A stretch of 64,000 bases of DNA from Halobacillus dabanensis (GCF_900114165.1 NZ_FOSB01000001.1:496001-560000); one strand, 5' to 3'; numbered from the stretch's first letter, positions 33,750 through 43,016 are shown. Notes: generated from the sequence alone by a model not told the origin. Translations and numbers: made by a program.

Positions 33750-33810
33750 ATCCATCGCTTTTTCGCTAACGGGCAGGGAATGTGGAGAATGGACTTCAAA
33801 ATATAGCAGA
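33750..33810. repeat. Interspersed repeat with core GCTAACGGGCA, copy A
   Basis: It contains ATCGCTTTTTCGCTAACGGGCAGG and a TGGAnAA...ACAAAATA-like tail. The same order occurs at 36587-36662, and partly at 44100-44135 and 47268-47343. Confidence 0.55.
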
Positions 33811-33831
33811 GATTCATCTAGAAAAATACTA

Positions 33832-33860
33832 TTTACAAAAGTGGTAGATAAATGGATAAT
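33832..33860 (+). promoter_or_regulatory. Promoter of the T-box leader
   Basis: TTTACA (33832-33837), a 17-nt spacer and GATAAT (33855-33860). This puts the transcription start near 33868. Confidence 0.6.
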
Positions 33861-33867
33861 GTAGAGA

Positions 33868-34166
33868 AATATTAAACTGCGATGAAGAGAAGAGTAGGTG
33901 AATGAAGATTCTTTCCAGAGAGCCCCGTTAGGTGGAAAGGGGTAAGAATTAGTTGCTGAACCAAACCTCAGAGCATCACATTGGAACATTTTCAGGGGAT
34001 AATGTGACGGGAGCTCCCGTTATAGAGCTAGGGTATAAACAACGGAAAAAATTTGTCGTACCTGACAAGATTAATATGGTGACATATTAGTAAACTGGGG
34101 TGGCACCGCGTTAAACTATAATCTCGCCCCCAAGACAAAATAAATGTCTTGGGGGTGGGATTTTTT
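33868..34166 (+). promoter_or_regulatory. T-box leader, specifier probably CAA (Gln), controlling the MFS gene
   Basis: The T-box sequence GGGTGGCACCGCG lies at 34098-34110. It is followed by a terminator stem CCCCCAAGACA/TGTCTTGGGGG and T6 (34127-34166). Stem I shows AGTA on the 5' side, an AGAGAG apical region, and GAAC-CAA-ACC on the 3' side. Placing GAAC directly before the codon gives specifier CAA (33962-33964, Gln); one base earlier would give CCA (Pro). The TGGC bulge expects a tRNA with discriminator G, which supports Gln. The leader ends 44 nt before the MFS start. Confidence 0.9.
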
Positions 34167-34209
34167 ATTTGCCAAAATCAAATCATTCAAAAATGAGGGA
34201 GGATTTGGT

Positions 34210-35469
34210 GTGGATTTAAAGAAAGTATTTTATTCGTGGAGAAACCCTTTACTCTTACTATTCGGTATAGGATTATCAAATATAGGAGATTGGATTTATT
34301 TAATTGCATTTAACTTGATCGTATTAGATATGACTGGATCACCATTGGCAGTTGCAGCCCTATATATCCTGAAACCATTAGCGGCATTGTTCACTAATTT
34401 CTGGTCTGGAACAATCATCGATCGTTTAAATCTGCGAAACCTTATGGTGGGATTGGATATATTTAGGTCTGCGCTAATCTTCATTCTTCCTTCCTTACCA
34501 TCCGTTTGGCTTATATACCCAGTTGTCTTCTTGATCAATATGGGAAGTGCAGTTTTTGAGCCTGCTTCTATGACATACATAACTAAATTGATACCTTCCG
34601 AAAAGAGAAAACGGTTTAATTCTTTCAGAAGTCTAATCGATTCTGGTGGCTTTTTGATCGGTCCTGCCATAGCTGGTTGGCTTTTTATATTAGGAACTCC
34701 ATACATGGCGATCTATGTAAATGCTTTAACATTTCTAGGTTCAGGATTAATTACTTTATTACTTCCTCCACTAGAGGATTCAATATTGAAACAAAAGAAC
34801 CTTCCTGAGATATCCTTGCGACTTTTAAAGAAAGACTGGAATGTAGTTAGGCTATTTACTCGTAACTCTCCTTATGTGATGGTGGTTTATTTCTTGTTTA
34901 GCCTCATGATGGTTATGGCTGCGGCTTTAGATTCATTAGAGGCAGCTTTTTCTAAGGAGGTTTTACAGTTATCTGATACGGAGTACGGTTTTTTGGTGAG
35001 TATTGCGGGGGGCGGTATTGCAGTAGGAGCAGTTGTAAACACCGTACTTGCTAAGAAAATGACTACATCATTATTAATTGGACTGGGTTCATTATCTGTT
35101 TCCGTAGGATATATTGTTTACGCCTTTTCAACAAGTTTCGACGTTGCTGCGTTAGGGTTCATAGTTTTATCATTTTCACTCGCATTTGCAAATACTGGAT
35201 TTCATACCTTCTATCAAGAAAACATTCCTGTTAATGTAATGGGGAGGGTAGGAAGTATATATGGTCTTATCGAAGCTTTCTTTATCATACTAGCAACCAT
35301 TTCCATTGGTTTAACTGCTCAATCATTGTCTATTAAGTCAGCTGTAATGGTGGGATCATTTTTGATGCTTTTGGTTACAGGTGCATTATGTTTTACCAGC
35401 TTTTACTTTGAGAGAAAGTCTGAGGAACAAGTATATGATACTGAAACCAGTAAAGTTTATGGTAAGTGA
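34210..35469 (+). CDS. MFS transporter under T-box control
   Basis: The 419-residue protein starts at GTG 34210, 6 nt after AGGGAGGA; the frame upstream runs through the T-box terminator and is not coding. It has about 12 helices. GLSNIGDWIYLIAFNLIVLDMTGSPLAVAALYILKP is the first-helix pattern of the EntS-like (MFS_3) drug or metabolite exporter group. NMGSAVFEPASMTYITKLIP and FYQENIPVNVMGRVGS also fit. Control by uncharged tRNA suggests transport of an amino acid or derivative, but the substrate is not known. Confidence 0.88.
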   Translation: MDLKKVFYSWRNPLLLLFGIGLSNIGDWIYLIAFNLIVLDMTGSPLAVAALYILKPLAALFTNFWSGTIIDRLNLRNLMVGLDIFRSALIFILPSLPSVWLIYPVVFLINMGSAVFEPASMTYITKLIPSEKRKRFNSFRSLIDSGGFLIGPAIAGWLFILGTPYMAIYVNALTFLGSGLITLLLPPLEDSILKQKNLPEISLRLLKKDWNVVRLFTRNSPYVMVVYFLFSLMMVMAAALDSLEAAFSKEVLQLSDTEYGFLVSIAGGGIAVGAVVNTVLAKKMTTSLLIGLGSLSVSVGYIVYAFSTSFDVAALGFIVLSFSLAFANTGFHTFYQENIPVNVMGRVGSIYGLIEAFFIILATISIGLTAQSLSIKSAVMVGSFLMLLVTGALCFTSFYFERKSEEQVYDTETSKVYGK

Positions 35470-35633
35470 TTTTTCCTCTCTTAGTCAGGCTTAATGGAAA
35501 TCCCTGGTTTGATTTATCTTGAGTGCAAGTTTTAATGAAACGGGGGATGATAGCAGAAATATTAATTTAAGAGGAAAAGATACTTAAGTCTTCAAAATAT
35601 AAATTAAAATTTTCATGAAAAAGGGTGTAATAA

Positions 35634-36410
35634 ATGAAATTCGTTTTTGACCTGGATGGAACAATCTGTTTCAAGGGGCAGCCGATTGCCAAGTCGATAC
35701 TCAATTCTCTTTCAGAATTAACCCGAAGAGGGCATGAAGTAATTTTTGCTTCTGCTAGACCGATTAGAGATATGTTGCCAGTAATAGATGAGGAGTATCA
35801 TCCGTACACAATGGTTGGTGGTAATGGTTCCCTTATTTATAAAGATAAAAAAATAATTTCTTCAAAAGCATTTCCAGATGAAGTTGTATTTGAGATCAAA
35901 AGTCTTATAAAAGAATTTGATGCTACATATTTAATTGATGGAGGATGGGATTACACCTATACGGGACCCAACAACCATCCAATATTACAAAACGTTGATC
36001 CAAATTGCCTGGCGGAATCAGTGGGTATTGATAGATTAAATCCAATAATTAAAATATTATTCCTAACCTCCAACAATTTTGAGAAACTAGAGAAAAAACT
36101 AACCCAGCTCAATGTGTTCGTCAATAAACATAGAAATGAAAATATGCTTGATATCAGCCCTAAGGGGATAAATAAATGGAATGCACTAAACGAATTGGGA
36201 GTAAAGGAAAATGATTATATTGCATTCGGAAATGATTCAAATGATATTCCAATGTTCGAGAAAGCTTTACATACCGTAATGATAGGTAACCATAAAGAAT
36301 TATCCCCTTTTGCAAAAGAAATCATTGACAATGAGAGTGGAATAGAACAAGTTATCGTAGACAAAATTACCAAGTTATCAATGGATTATAGTGTTAACCA
36401 GATGAGTTAA
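35634..36410 (+). CDS. HAD-superfamily phosphatase, Cof-like
   Basis: The 258-residue protein has motif I FDLDGTI (Asp6 and Asp8), motif II ASARPIRDM, a C2-type cap with the conserved GGNGSLIY, and motif IV FGNDSNDIPMF. This order is typical of Cof-type sugar-phosphate or nucleotide phosphatases (YidA/YcsE group). AAAGGGTG is a modest ribosome binding site before ATG 35634. It stands alone, between the MFS gene and a repeat copy. The natural substrate is unknown. Confidence 0.9.
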   Translation: MKFVFDLDGTICFKGQPIAKSILNSLSELTRRGHEVIFASARPIRDMLPVIDEEYHPYTMVGGNGSLIYKDKKIISSKAFPDEVVFEIKSLIKEFDATYLIDGGWDYTYTGPNNHPILQNVDPNCLAESVGIDRLNPIIKILFLTSNNFEKLEKKLTQLNVFVNKHRNENMLDISPKGINKWNALNELGVKENDYIAFGNDSNDIPMFEKALHTVMIGNHKELSPFAKEIIDNESGIEQVIVDKITKLSMDYSVNQMS

Positions 36411-36586
36411 TAAACGGATTGACTTTTAACTAATGGGTGTTTAAGTAAAGGACATTTTAATACCCTTGTGAGCTGTGTATAAGATCCTTGCACTTATTGT
36501 TGGCAAACAGATTGATTAAAGTGTTAAAAGAGAGATGGGTTGTTTCTAAATAGATTTATCTTGGAATCAAGTCTTTCTGTATTGGG
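36411..36586. other. Intergenic region, nothing supported
   Basis: AT-rich. A TTGACT near 36419 lacks a partner -10. No gene or strong hairpin before the repeat copy. Confidence 0.3.
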
Positions 36587-36662
36587 GGCGATTGTTCAAT
36601 AAGAGCAATCGCTTTTTTGCTAACGGGCAGGTTTCTGGAAGACTCAACTACAAAATAACAGG
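36587..36662. repeat. Interspersed repeat with core GCTAACGGGCA, copy B
   Basis: It contains GCGATTG and CAATCGC as hairpin arms with T6 after them, then GCTAACGGGCAGG and CTACAAAATAACAG. It could also end transcription from the HAD gene. This is the best preserved copy of the family. Confidence 0.65.
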
Positions 36663-36855
36663 TTTAAACCTCTAAATTCTTGTAACCTCCTCACTTAGGT
36701 TAAGGTTAGGCTGGCAGCCAATTAGAAAGGGGAATATAAGAACAACAATTACTTTTTAGTTTTCAGCATTTATAATACCTTTTTCTTATCTAAAAAAATA
36801 CTGTCCTTCCCTTTTTTTACATATATATGAACTGAAGAAAGGGGGAGGATTTTTG

Positions 36856-38325
36856 ATGAGAGAGATTGAAAATGAAAATCTAAGATACCCAAAAGATATG
36901 ATTCGTATTATAAAAAATGGATTAGAAAAAAAGTCACACCCCAAAAAAGTACTTATTATAGGAGGGGGGATGGCAGGTCTTGTTGCTGCCTCATTGCTTA
37001 AAGAAGCCGGTCATCATGTGACCATACTAGAAGGTAATGATCGTATTGGAGGAAGGGTTTATACGGTGAGAAAACCGTTTACTTCAGGGAATTATTTAGA
37101 TGTAGGGGCAATGAGAATTCCCGACAATCATGCATTGGTGTTTGAATATATAAGACGTTTTCAATTGCCAGTTAATCCTTTCATTAATTCCTCACCTGTC
37201 GATTTGATTTATGTAAATAATGTTTTAACTACGAGAAAAATGTATGAGGAAAACCCCGATATTTTAAACTTCCCAGTTAATGAAAATGAAAAAGATAAAA
37301 CGGCCACTGAGCTCTTTCTAGAGGCTACCCAACCATTTCTTGAACTTTATTCAAATAGTACTCCGAAGGAACAGGAGAGATTAAAAGCCCAATACTCTGA
37401 ATATTCCATGGGAGAGTTCCTTGAATTTAATCCTATTGGTAAACCTTTGTCGAAGGATGCCATAAGGAGTATAGGTGTCTTATTAGGACTTGAAGGGTTT
37501 CCGGAGTTTTCATTTGTGGACATTTTGACTGATATTATATTTCCGATTTTTAGTAAAACGGTTAAGTTCTTCGAGATTGACGGAGGGAATGATCGATTAC
37601 CTTTATCCTTTATGAAGGAGCTGCAGCATAATATTCATTTGAACCGGAAAGTGGATAAAATATACCAGCTAGACAATGAAGTGAGGATACAAGCAATAAA
37701 CCCTAAAACTGGAAGATGGCACCATTATGAGGGGGATTTTGCAATCGTTACAGTCCCTTTTTCAGTATTCCAATTTATAGATGTCTTTCCTTATCATTCG
37801 ATATCCTTTGAGAAATGGCACATTATTCGAGAACTTTTAAACCTCCCTGCTGTTAAAATTGGTATAGAATTTAGGCATCGTTTTTGGGGGAAGGCAGGGG
37901 TAGGAAATGCCCTAACGGACCAACCCTCAAAGTTTTCTTATATTCCAAGTCATAAGATAGGGTCAAGTGGTCCAGCGGTTTTATTGGGAAGTTATAGTTG
38001 GGGATACGATGCGATTCTTTGGGCTAGTTTACCTTATAATGAGCTGGTTCGCGAATTGCTGGATGATTTAGCCCGAATCTATGGCAATGTTGTATATAGA
38101 GAATACATGCAGGCCTTTTCATATAACTGGGGCTTGAATCAATTTTCCGGAGGGGCTTTTACTCTCTTTCTTCCCGGCCAAGCGGAAAATTTTTCTAAAA
38201 TTATACGTCAACCTGAAGGTAGGCTACATTTTGCAGGAGAGCACACTTCTTCTTTTCATGGATGGATAGAAGGGGCAATTGAATCAGGCATAAGAACAGC
38301 TAATGAAATTAATGAAAAAGACTGA
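36856..38325 (+). CDS. FAD-dependent amine oxidase (L-amino-acid/monoamine oxidase family)
   Basis: The 489-residue protein starts at ATG 36856, 6 nt after GGGGGAGGA; the TTG at 36853 is spaced less well. The N-terminal [21 protein letters not shown] and [16 protein letters not shown] are the FAD and GG motifs of flavin amine oxidases. C-terminal [30 protein letters not shown] is their closing motif. They oxidise amino acids or amines with release of ammonia and peroxide. No signal peptide is seen, so it is cytosolic. A decayed DUF2254 fragment follows. Confidence 0.92.
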   Translation: MREIENENLRYPKDMIRIIKNGLEKKSHPKKVLIIGGGMAGLVAASLLKEAGHHVTILEGNDRIGGRVYTVRKPFTSGNYLDVGAMRIPDNHALVFEYIRRFQLPVNPFINSSPVDLIYVNNVLTTRKMYEENPDILNFPVNENEKDKTATELFLEATQPFLELYSNSTPKEQERLKAQYSEYSMGEFLEFNPIGKPLSKDAIRSIGVLLGLEGFPEFSFVDILTDIIFPIFSKTVKFFEIDGGNDRLPLSFMKELQHNIHLNRKVDKIYQLDNEVRIQAINPKTGRWHHYEGDFAIVTVPFSVFQFIDVFPYHSISFEKWHIIRELLNLPAVKIGIEFRHRFWGKAGVGNALTDQPSKFSYIPSHKIGSSGPAVLLGSYSWGYDAILWASLPYNELVRELLDDLARIYGNVVYREYMQAFSYNWGLNQFSGGAFTLFLPGQAENFSKIIRQPEGRLHFAGEHTSSFHGWIEGAIESGIRTANEINEKD

Positions 38326-38358
38326 TTTGATGTTGAATAATAATGTGGATGTAAACTA

Positions 38359-38545
38359 TATTAGAAGTTGATTTATCCATAGAAGATAGGGAGAAGCTGA
38401 ATTTTATACTCTTAACATTGCTAAAATAACGGGAGATCTGGGTAAATATGACAAGCTGGTGAATAAATTGTTAATAAATATAGAAAATGAGGATGACAAG
38501 GATGAGTTAAAAAGAAAGTTTCCCCTTAGCTGTGAGGAGGAGTAA
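38359..38545 (+). pseudogene. DUF2254 C-terminal remnant (homologous to 51868-52059)
   Basis: The sequence can be aligned base by base with the 3' end of the DUF2254 gene at 50643-52059. Shared stretches include GACAAGCTGGTGAATA-A, GATGAGTTAA-AAGAAAGTTTCCCCTTA and the final GAG(GC)AGGAGTAAC. The last 42 codons are open (ending FPLSCEEE), but a one-base deletion near 38412 breaks the frame upstream and the rest of the gene is missing. Confidence 0.75.
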
Positions 38546-38691
38546 CAGAATGCAAAAAATAAGAGTTAGATGGAAGACATTCCTTGTTTAGTGTTCTGTG
38601 AGAATATAAGGCGCTAAAGAAATAAACGGCAAGTGATACACCGAAAGGTAAGTTGTAAACAAACAGTGATGCAACTATTTACATCTCAATA

Positions 38692-38726
38692 TAAAGAAAG
38701 AAGCACAAGCTATAAACTCGTGCTTC
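38692..38726 (-). terminator. Terminator of the YjzC-like gene
   Basis: On the minus strand GAAGCACGAG pairs with CTTGTGCTTC, with one G-T pair, followed by TTTCTTTAT. Confidence 0.75.
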
Positions 38727-38742
38727 ATCTTTATATGTTTTT

Positions 38743-38931
38743 TTATGAAACTTTAACCCAGTGAGCCGCTTCGTTGCTTGAAGGAGAAGGTGGGAATTGT
38801 TCCCCTTCTTCTAACTTGATTTCCGTATCATCATTTTCGGTAGATCCACCACTGACAAGGCTATCTACTTTATATGTTCCACTTTGTTCTGCTTTTTCTC
38901 CAGTTTTGTAGGTCTGCTTATTGTTAGACAT
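38743..38931 (-). CDS. YjzC family small protein
   Basis: The 62-residue protein has YKTGEKAEQSGTYKVDSLVSGGSTENDDTEIKLEEGEQFPP, the G-x-Y...G-E-x-FPP pattern of the short YjzC family found in spore-forming Bacilli. The N-terminal part is typical (K-x-G-x-K-A). GGAGGTGGAG precedes the ATG. YjzC is of unknown function. It is monocistronic, with its own terminator. Confidence 0.8.
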   Translation of the reverse strand: MSNNKQTYKTGEKAEQSGTYKVDSLVSGGSTENDDTEIKLEEGEQFPPSPSSNEAAHWVKVS

Positions 38932-39086
38932 TGGACTCCACCTCCGAATGAAATTTAGAAAGACTTTTTTCTCTTTCTATATTAAATAGATTACCGTTTA
39001 GGTTTACCTCTAAACATAGAATCTTATTGGGGAATTAGACCGTTTTTATTAGTTGATATGAGCACCTACTGAAAATAAAATGCTAC

Positions 39087-39209
39087 TCACTTCCCTGTTA
39101 CTTTTTTATCGTGTCTCAAAGTAAGGAGAAGCATTACAATACTAAAGATTGTAGATATTATAGTGCTGGTAATGTGTAACCCTATAATTACATTTAACTT
39201 ATTATTCAA
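39087..39209 (-). CDS. Small single-helix membrane protein (40 aa)
   Basis: The product runs from TTG 39209 to TGA 39087. It has one hydrophobic segment (ITSTIISTIFSIVMLLLT) and a basic tail RHDKKVTGK. AAAAAGGAG lies 8 nt before the TTG. The build and strong ribosome binding site make it likely real. The function is unknown. Confidence 0.55.
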   Translation of the reverse strand: MNNKLNVIIGLHITSTIISTIFSIVMLLLTLRHDKKVTGK

Positions 39210-39607
39210 ATTCTTCACTCCTTTTTCTGCTTATTATGTACTAAATAACAAACTATTATCAATGGGATTATATTTAAGAGTACACAGCTTTTGCGATGGG
39301 GAGATAAACAATGGGAGAAACAGCTGAAATGCAGAGAGGAAAACAAATGCTATCTTACACTGTATCGCAAAGGGAGGTTGTTAAGAGACCCAATAAGGTA
39401 CTTACAAAGAAGGAAGTAGATGATTCACCTGGAAATATGTGCTTTATGTAAAAATTTTATACAAAAAAGCCAGAGAATCCCTGGCTCGGTTAAAAGATGG
39501 AGGAGTTGTTTATTAAATCCTCATACGCCTAAAATCTAAAGGACAATTTCCAGATGATACCCACTTGTGTAAGATAGTAAAGACTAATTTTGGGAGGGAA
39601 ATACATC
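39210..39607. other. Intergenic region with one candidate mini-gene
   Basis: The stretch contains the doubtful 46-codon frame 39311-39451, and a hairpin-like AGAGAATCCCTGGCT region near 39470. Nothing else is supported. Confidence 0.3.
39311..39451 (+). CDS. Possible small hydrophilic protein (46 aa)
   Basis: ATG 39311 has GGGGAG 8 nt upstream and an open frame to TAA 39449-39451. The product is basic, without a membrane segment, and ends DSPGNMCFM. No family was recognised, so it is kept only as a candidate. Confidence 0.35.
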   Translation: MGETAEMQRGKQMLSYTVSQREVVKRPNKVLTKKEVDDSPGNMCFM

Positions 39608-40099
39608 ATGGAAAACGAGCAGCATAGTGAACAGCACCTTGCATGGCATGAAACACTTGAGATACATGAACTAGTGGCATTCCAATCGGTAGGATTAATG
39701 AAATTAAAAAAAGCTTATCAGAATATAACAGACCCCACACTACAACAGCTATATACCAATGCAATAAATGGGTTAACCAAAAACCTTGAGGAATTAATTG
39801 CATTTTATCCCATGGCTCCAGGGTATCGGGCGGATGAAAATCGTAAAGGAGATATCCCTTTTTATGCCGGTGATTTACTTGCCTTATTTAAAACAGGGAT
39901 TAGGAATTATGCAATAGCTATTACAGAAACAGCAACACCGGCGCTAAGGAATGTATTAAAAAAACATCTGAATAACGTTATCGACATTCATGCTGAAGTA
40001 TACACTTATATGTATAGGACTGGATACTATCCTTCCTATGATTTGAAAGCTCTATTAGCCAATGATTTAACACTTGCACAAAACGCAATAGAAAAATAA
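39608..40099 (+). CDS. Spore coat protein, CotF/YraF-like
   Basis: The 163-residue protein starts at ATG 39608 after [34 protein letters not shown] is the characteristic opening of the CotF-like coat proteins (YraF/YraG group), a four-helix ferritin-like fold. [20 protein letters not shown] is the usual C-terminal part. It is expected in the spore coat, assembled late in sporulation. A terminator follows at about 40113-40146. Confidence 0.85.
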   Translation: MENEQHSEQHLAWHETLEIHELVAFQSVGLMKLKKAYQNITDPTLQQLYTNAINGLTKNLEELIAFYPMAPGYRADENRKGDIPFYAGDLLALFKTGIRNYAIAITETATPALRNVLKKHLNNVIDIHAEVYTYMYRTGYYPSYDLKALLANDLTLAQNAIEK

Positions 40100-40112
40100 A
40101 TACACGGTAACA

Positions 40113-40146
40113 AAAAAGCTCTGGCATCATGCGGGGCTTTTATTTG
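40113..40146 (+). terminator. Terminator of the CotF-like gene
   Basis: AAAAGCTC pairs with GGGGCTTTT, with a wobble, and is followed by a T-rich tail. Confidence 0.6.
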
Positions 40147-40328
40147 TGTTTCAACTCTTTTTTACCTTACTCACTTGTTCTTTCCAATCTGTTAATATCT
40201 TCGATTGCATCACAAGCCCCCATAGAGGTGAGTTTTTTGAGCCTTAAGAGGTTATGTTTTTCTTAAGTAGATGGAAGTTTATTAATAGGCGGTTATGACA
40301 AAGATAATACAGAAAGAGGTGATAAAAT

Positions 40329-40781
40329 GTGATCCATAATGTGATTTTAGCTTTTGTATTGCCTTGGACTTTTGGTATATTACACCTTTATAGAAAAGAT
40401 AAAAAGGTAATTCCCCTAATCGGATCTATATTTAGCATAATGGCATTTATAATCAATGAAATGGGCTTATATTTTGGATTTTGGGAGGTGGCTCCTTTTC
40501 CAAAACAGAAAACATTATCTGTGATCCCTTTTAATATGGGGGTTTATCCCATTTTGGCAAGCTACCTCATATTTTTTATTAAGTGTAAAGGGAATCCCTA
40601 TATAATCATTCTTTTAATGACTTTGTTCACTACTGCACTTGAATGCATATATGTATTATTGGGGAGAGTAGTGTATGGGAATGGATGGAATCTCTTATAT
40701 ACTTTTATCTCCTATTTGATACCATACATTATAATATATCAGTATCACTTATTTTTAAGCCGTTTTATGTTTGCAAAGTAA
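40329..40781 (+). CDS. Five-helix membrane protein (CBO0543-like)
   Basis: The 150-residue protein starts at GTG 40329 after AGAGGTGAT. Hydrophobic segments cover residues 3-17, 27-48, 64-83, 89-110 and 124-143. LYFGFWEVAPFPKQKTLSVIPFNMGVYP is similar to hypothetical membrane proteins of the CBO0543 type common in Bacilli and Clostridia. The function is unknown. It is monocistronic. Confidence 0.65.
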   Translation: MIHNVILAFVLPWTFGILHLYRKDKKVIPLIGSIFSIMAFIINEMGLYFGFWEVAPFPKQKTLSVIPFNMGVYPILASYLIFFIKCKGNPYIIILLMTLFTTALECIYVLLGRVVYGNGWNLLYTFISYLIPYIIIYQYHLFLSRFMFAK

Positions 40782-41001
40782 ACTTGTTGGTAGAAAATAA
40801 TTTTTAGGGATAGCTTTGAATACAGGCACTCCCTTTGTTTCGATTAATAGTCCATTTGATTTAACGTTGAATGGAGAATAAGTGGCTGCAAAGAATAAAA
40901 TGAACGATGAATGAAAAAATAGGATGGTCGTGACAATACGACTATCATAAAACTATTTCGAAAAGTAACGAAAGAAAACGATAAATAAAGGAGGAAACAG
41001 G

Positions 41002-41292
41002 ATGTCCTTAGAAAAAGAAGAACGAATTATTATCCCTGACGAGAATGGAGAAGAACACTTATATGAGGTATTGTTCACATTTGATTTAAGTCAAACAGAA
41101 GAAACCTATGTGTCGGTAGTGCCTGCCGAACAAAACGAAGACGAGGATGAGGAAGTAGAAGTATTCACTTTTCGCTATGAGGAAAAAGCGAATGATGAGG
41201 ATGAGCTTGCCATATATCATATCGAATCCGATGAAGAGTGGGAATTGGTCGATGAAAAGCTGAGAACTCTAATAAATGAGGAATCCATTTAA
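41002..41292 (+). CDS. DUF1292 domain protein (YrzB-like)
   Basis: The 96-residue protein starts after AAAGGAGGAAACAGG. IIIPDENGEEHLYEVLFTFDLSQTEETYVSVVP is the DUF1292 pattern, followed by a very acidic stretch (NEDEDEEVEVF) and a C-terminal DEEWELVDEKLRTLI helix. YrzB homologues usually sit in the yrrL-yrrK-yrzB operon; here it is a lone extra copy. The function is unknown. Confidence 0.85.
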   Translation: MSLEKEERIIIPDENGEEHLYEVLFTFDLSQTEETYVSVVPAEQNEDEDEEVEVFTFRYEEKANDEDELAIYHIESDEEWELVDEKLRTLINEESI

Positions 41293-41297
41293 GAATG

Positions 41298-41329
41298 AAG
41301 CTTACGGTTTTAATCCGTAAGCTTTTTTT
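41298..41329 (+). terminator. Terminator of the DUF1292 gene
   Basis: AAGCTTACGG pairs with CCGTAAGCTT around a short loop, followed by seven T. Confidence 0.92.
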
Positions 41330-41830
41330 CTTTCCAAATATTTAAAAATATGTTTTTCCAACCTACTCTTTAAGGGATTTAAGTATATTTAACAAGGGCT
41401 CTACCAAAAGGAAAAGCAGTTGAATGCTCAAGGTTGGTTAATATTTTTCAGTTTAAAGAATATTTTGGGACCGATTAAACGAAGAAAGACGATGGTAAAA
41501 TGAAACAGTTAACTAGAGTTGTGCCTGGACATGAAGTACTGATTGATAATAAGAGTCGGTTGTACCAAATTTAAACCGTTCAAAGATTCGAGTTAATAGC
41601 ACGCATCACCAGGCTATTGACGAACTCCTTTCACTTTAAACCAGTAGCCTTCCTTCCAGCTGGCTGGTGTGATGGAATCCTTTGAAGGAAATCACCAAAA
41701 CCTCACTTGATCTAGTGGCTAGTGAAGATCCAAGTTTGGCGCAACTATTTAAAGAGTTTGTAGCTGGGTGTCCAAATGAGATAAAATAGTTTATTGCTTA
41801 GGGAAAACATAAGTTGTGAGGATGGTGAGG
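41330..41830. other. Intergenic region with a possible gene remnant
   Basis: Near 41700-41790 one frame gives SLDLVASEDPSLAQLFKEF followed by VAGCPNEIK and a stop. It is protein-like but lacks a start and any upstream continuation. The rest shows no gene. Confidence 0.3.
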
Positions 41831-42463
41831 ATGTTGGGATTAGAAAAGGTGAACTATGTTTGGTATGCAAGTTTTGGTTCTAATTTAAATAGGGATCGAT
41901 TTTTATGTTACATAAAAGGTGGTAAGCCTGAAGGATCAGATAAAGTGGAAGTAGGCTGTAAAGACCCAACTCTGCCTATTGGGGAAGAAACCTATATTAT
42001 GCATTATCCATTGTACTTTGCAATGGAATCGGATCGTTGGCAACACCAAGGTGTGGGATTTATAGGGTTGAAAAAAGATAAAAAGCAGCGCACTTATAGT
42101 AGAAAGTATTTAATAACGATAGAGCAATTTAAGGATGTCGTTAAACAGGAGAATAATGGTGTCCCACTGGATATCGATTTAGATGAAATTATGGAGCAGG
42201 GGTATAAGACAGTAGAAGACTCATGGTATGGAACCATTTTATATCTGGGTGATGAGGAGGGGTATCCAGTTCTCACTTTTACAGCTAATTGGGATTTAGA
42301 TGTACCATTTCATCACCCGTCGAAAGAGTATCTAAGTATGATCATTCATGGTTTAAAATCGACATTAGGGCTGGAAAATAAGGAAATCATTGATTATCTC
42401 AGCTCAAAACCAGGAATAGAGGGTTATTACGGAAGGGATGATATTGAGAAGTTAATTAAATAA
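41831..42463 (+). CDS. Gamma-glutamylcyclotransferase-like fold protein
   Basis: The product has about 210 residues. VWYASFGSNLNRDRFLCYIKGGKP carries the Y-x-S-F-G-S-N-L signature of the GGCT-like (AIG2/ChaC) fold. The rest (FTANWDLDVPFHHPSKEYLSMI) fits Bacillus proteins of this type. Whether it acts on glutathione-like gamma-glutamyl compounds is unknown, and the catalytic Glu could not be assigned. Several starts are possible (GTG 41816, ATG 41822, ATG 41831); ATG 41831 is preferred because GAGGATGG lies 6 nt upstream. Confidence 0.7.
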   Translation: MLGLEKVNYVWYASFGSNLNRDRFLCYIKGGKPEGSDKVEVGCKDPTLPIGEETYIMHYPLYFAMESDRWQHQGVGFIGLKKDKKQRTYSRKYLITIEQFKDVVKQENNGVPLDIDLDEIMEQGYKTVEDSWYGTILYLGDEEGYPVLTFTANWDLDVPFHHPSKEYLSMIIHGLKSTLGLENKEIIDYLSSKPGIEGYYGRDDIEKLIK

Positions 42464-42724
42464 CTATCAGACACCTGTTTTTTCCAATATGGCCAAAATG
42501 ACTTGGCCTGGGGGGAACCGCCTGCTGTATTTAGGGATGCCTAATACTTTGATCGGAAACATTTATTCTGTAAATGCCATTGGTGAATCCCGAATAATGA
42601 TTATGATGACTTCTCAAGTAAAGAAACGAGCCAAACTGAACTTTGTAAAAATGATATATTATCCCACACTTGATTAAGGACGCTTTGCATAATGTCATAC
42701 CTATTGAAGTGTATTTTTACTGGC

Positions 42725-42748
42725 AAAAAGAGGCCCTAGAGGCCCCTT
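42725..42748 (-). terminator. Terminator of the WGxxGxxG gene
   Basis: On the minus strand AGGGGCC pairs with GGCCTCT and is followed by TTTTTGCC. Confidence 0.6.
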
Positions 42749-42755
42749 CATGTAA

Positions 42756-43016
42756 TTAGTCTTTATTATCCCGACGGCGCAACCCAAGTAACCCAGCTAA
42801 ACCGATCAGGCCAATCCAGCCCCAATCGGTATCATCATCGGTGTTATTGTCTGTTGTAAGGTTTGTAACGTCCTCATTCACGTCATTTCCAATATTATGA
42901 ACATCATTGTTCCCGTTGTTGTTATTCTGCTCACCTGTGTTTGCTAAAACAGACCCACCAAAAATCACTGAGGCTAAGGTAAAAGAACAGAGTAAGTAAG
43001 TCACTTTTTTAATCAT
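42756..43016 (-). CDS. WGxxGxxG family surface protein
   Basis: The 86-residue protein has a signal peptide (LASVIFGGSVLA), then a low-complexity Asn/Asp/Thr-rich linker. The C-terminal sorting-like tail has WGWIGLIGLAGLLGLRRRD, the WGxxGxxG pattern with a basic end. AAGGAGG precedes the ATG. Such proteins are probably processed and anchored at the surface; what they do is unknown. The acidic linker suits a halophilic host. Confidence 0.82.
   Translation of the reverse strand: MIKKVTYLLCSFTLASVIFGGSVLANTGEQNNNNGNNDVHNIGNDVNEDVTNLTTDNNTDDDTDWGWIGLIGLAGLLGLRRRDNKD

Noticed and set aside
42489-42677. 62-codon frame after the GGCT-like gene
   Set aside because: No ribosome binding site and no recognisable features; odd Met-rich composition.
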